Positions 61,651-64,000 of a stretch of 64,000 bases of DNA are shown piece after piece. The notes beneath the pieces were generated by a model, which worked only from the letters and a program-made list of their open reading frames with translations, did not search any database and was not told the DNA's origin. Source of the stretch: Anopheles merus (taxonomy: Eukaryota > Arthropoda > Insecta > Diptera > Culicidae); NCBI RefSeq assembly GCF_017562075.2, contig NC_054084.1:31203158-31267157 (forward strand), in the 5' to 3' direction. The position numbers and the translations under genes were made by a program. Numbering within the stretch: position 1 is the first letter of the stretch; every line of letters begins with the position of its first letter.

Positions 61651-64000
61651 TTTGATCGATGCGCGATTAAAGGGTGAAGCGTGCTGCCGGGAGAGCATTG
61701 CGCATTCCCTTGTGTGTGAGTGATTGTCGATCAAGATAGGGAATCGTGTTCTAGGTGTTCTAGGCGTTCTTGAGATTGGATCGACGTGGGGAGAAACTGA
61801 TTTAAGGCTTGGGAGACTGGGAGGATCATCGGAAGATCTTGATCGTGCTTCTTTGGCTTCTGGATGCTTCCGTGTTCTTTTGGAGATTGTGGTCTTGCGT
61901 TTATCTGTAGTTCCAAATGTAAAAGAATGATGATGGATGCATCAGTAGGATGTTTTTAGAAATTATGCCCTTTAGGATGTTGTTGGAACACATATCCAAC
62001 GCCATTTCAAGGGGTTTAGGCATCAAGCATTCAAAATGAAGTAAGGTTATGAGTGATACATTCAGAAGTTACAAAGCAAGATTAAAGGAACAAAAAAGTC
62101 TTGTAAAAGTCCTTGCTCATCCAGGAGTTTTGGTTAAGTTGTGAACAATTTCTTACACTCTGATTGCTCCATTCACTGCATTAAACATCCTTGATCATTA
62201 CAACGTCCTTCCCAATGCTTCCCAAAAAACCCCTCAAACGATCGTTCAGTTCGTGCACGGTACAGCAGCTAACCAACTGTCCATAAATCTGGAAACTTGG
62301 TTTGTTATTACAACGTGCCGAACATGAGTGGTCCCGTTTTGTGAGAAGCTGCTGGCCTCTGCATTATAACCTTGCCGGTGTTTGGAACAAACGGCGGCGT
62401 TACAGGAAACGATCCTTACTTACGCTCACACCAACGCACGACCGTGTCTGTGGCACGTGGAACGCTTCACCGAAAGCTTGGTGGTAGAACCTCACTGGAA
62501 CGTTTAGCTCCCGTCTACTGGTGCATCGGTGCACCGGGTGCTCCCTTCCATCCTTTTCCCCAGTTCTACCAGTCCACCTGCCCAGCTTGTAAGCACGGGC
62601 AATCAAAATATAACGAGCAATAAGGAAATAATCATTAGCTACCGTTTGATCGTGCGTATGGCGTTTTCAGCAGGTCGGGAAATCTTCTCCAACCCAACTC
62701 CCCTCGTTTGCTTATCCGATTGGAGCTTCTCTCCCTCCCCTTGAGCGTAGTCGGTCCCGACGTTTCAAACGCACGACAAGACACCGGCGGCCCTTTTCGG
62801 CGGGCGTCAGTGGACGTGGCACACACTGGCTGGTGTGTGCGTTCCGCCCGATTCGACTGCATTAGTCATAAACAAGCGACGGCGATCGGCGATGAAATCA
62901 TCTCGAGAAAAAAGCGTTTGTCTGGAACCAGCGCCAGAGGAAATGAGGCTTGAGCGGTCTGGGGTTGCTGGGTTGAGATTAAAATAAAACGCATTTTTCG
63001 TACGGCGGCTGAAGACGACGCGCGGCCGTTTGTAGAGGGCGAGAAAGCAGTGGAGCCCCGGGCCTTGCCCGGTCCCCGCGGTCCAGTAGTGTCCGACGAA
63101 GGCAGTGTGGAGCGTGGAGACGGCTGGCGACTTTCGTATTATTCATCATCATCATCTTCGCCTGGCGTCCACACACATGCGGACGGACTGGGTCCGAGAT
63201 ACCTTATGCTGCTCTGCTGTCAACCGAGCATAACGCAATTTATGCTCGCTCGGTGCTTGGCGGTGGCGAAAGGGATGTCTCCTTCTGTGGAGCAGACACG
63301 GGACGGGGTCGGGCGAGAATGTAACGAGTCATAATTAAAATGGAAAGAACCGTTCGCTGCCGCAAAGTGCCGCTAGTTCGGGCTGTACGGGCTGTGCGTT
63401 TGTTTTACAATGCGTTGGTCAAAACGGAGGGTGACCGAAGCTGAGCAACTGGATGCGATGCGATGCAACTCCAGGAACTCGGTGCGGCAAAAAGTGCAAC
63501 ATTCTTTCCACATTTGCCATTTGCCACACGGTGCTACCGATGAGGAGGGATTCTGAACCAATTTGAAGACTAATTTGCAGATTGTTTCATGTCGCATGGT
63601 CGTTGGAGCTCAGAAATTGGTAAATATTGGAACATTAGACGTTCAGAGAGAGCATCTGAGCTTTCTAGAATTGCTAAACAAGGTACCATTGCTCAGAAAA
63701 CGACAACTTTATGCAAGCGGGGATTTGGAATTAGGCTTTCATACAAAATTATGACTTCCAAATCAATTCCTAAGAATTGCCGATGGCTTTCTCTCGTTCT
63801 CGTACTTTTCGTTCTTATCATACAACTTCAGAGGCGACGAAGCATATCTGGCAACACCAGTATGATGTAGCATAACATCATTAGCAAGTAAATGGGAGGG
63901 ACATATTCATGTAATTACTTCTTTCTCCCCAAGGGTTTTTGGTGTGGTCCTGAGATGACGATGACGAATGCTTGTCGAACGATACAACGTTGCGAAGTGG
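61651..64000. other. Mixed to AT-rich DNA, no supported gene
   Basis: 61650-62290 is AT-rich with no frame of note. 62300-63340 has short frames only (61-94 codons), without recognisable domains. A CAT/ATC-rich trinucleotide stretch occurs near 63142-63156. Confidence 0.4.

Overview
The window reads as insect nuclear DNA, most likely an Anopheles mosquito. The reasons are a spliced gene for the ETS-family repressor Yan/anterior open (aop), a SINE closely resembling the Anopheles SINE200 family, and very many CA/GA microsatellites. Nothing prokaryotic was seen: no operons, Shine-Dalgarno-led ORFs, rRNA or CRISPR array.

Layout. The only protein gene I can support is aop on the minus strand at the left end. 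Its four coding exons (complement of 7512-6162, 5717-5468, 5383-4799 and 4714-4159) join in frame into a 913-residue protein. It has an N-terminal SAM/Pointed domain, a long Ser/Gly/Gln-rich linker with proline-directed phosphorylation sites, an ETS DNA-binding domain, and two C-terminal PxDLS motifs. A 3' UTR of about 3.1 kb runs to an AATAAA signal at 1076-1071. It contains a near-perfect stem-loop whose loop carries a miR-7 seed match. Upstream of the ATG lies a 5'-leader exon segment ending at a strong splice acceptor (7775).

From about 7.8 to 47 kb there is no supported coding sequence. The interval is dense in CA, GA and mononucleotide G/C tracts and is best read as one or more very long 5' introns of aop. 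A block at 21.0-22.5 kb holds ten CCGGAA/TTCCGG loci, a candidate ETS-responsive (autoregulatory) element. A minus-strand TATA box with a correctly spaced Initiator at 46971-46938 is the best visible core-promoter candidate. It is followed by a GC- and GAGA-rich block (47.1-48.3 kb) that also contains a plus-strand small ORF running into a consensus 5' splice site at 48209/48210, so this may be a divergent promoter region.

At about 48.65 kb the composition changes abruptly to AT-rich, microsatellite-poor DNA containing a SINE200-like copy (about 49.62-49.80 kb) and a small degenerate tandem repeat. From 52.6 kb to the end the DNA is mixed, with no recognisable gene. It could be intergenic or intronic to a plus-strand gene starting near 48 kb.

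How it works together. In established Drosophila biology, Yan is the ETS repressor opposing Pointed downstream of Ras/MAPK; MAPK phosphorylation inactivates it and miR-7 represses its mRNA. The sequence here shows the corresponding parts: SAM and ETS domains, a Ser127-Pro site, candidate corepressor motifs, and a miR-7 seed match in the 3' UTR. Splice sites were read by eye, and no alignment or database search was possible.
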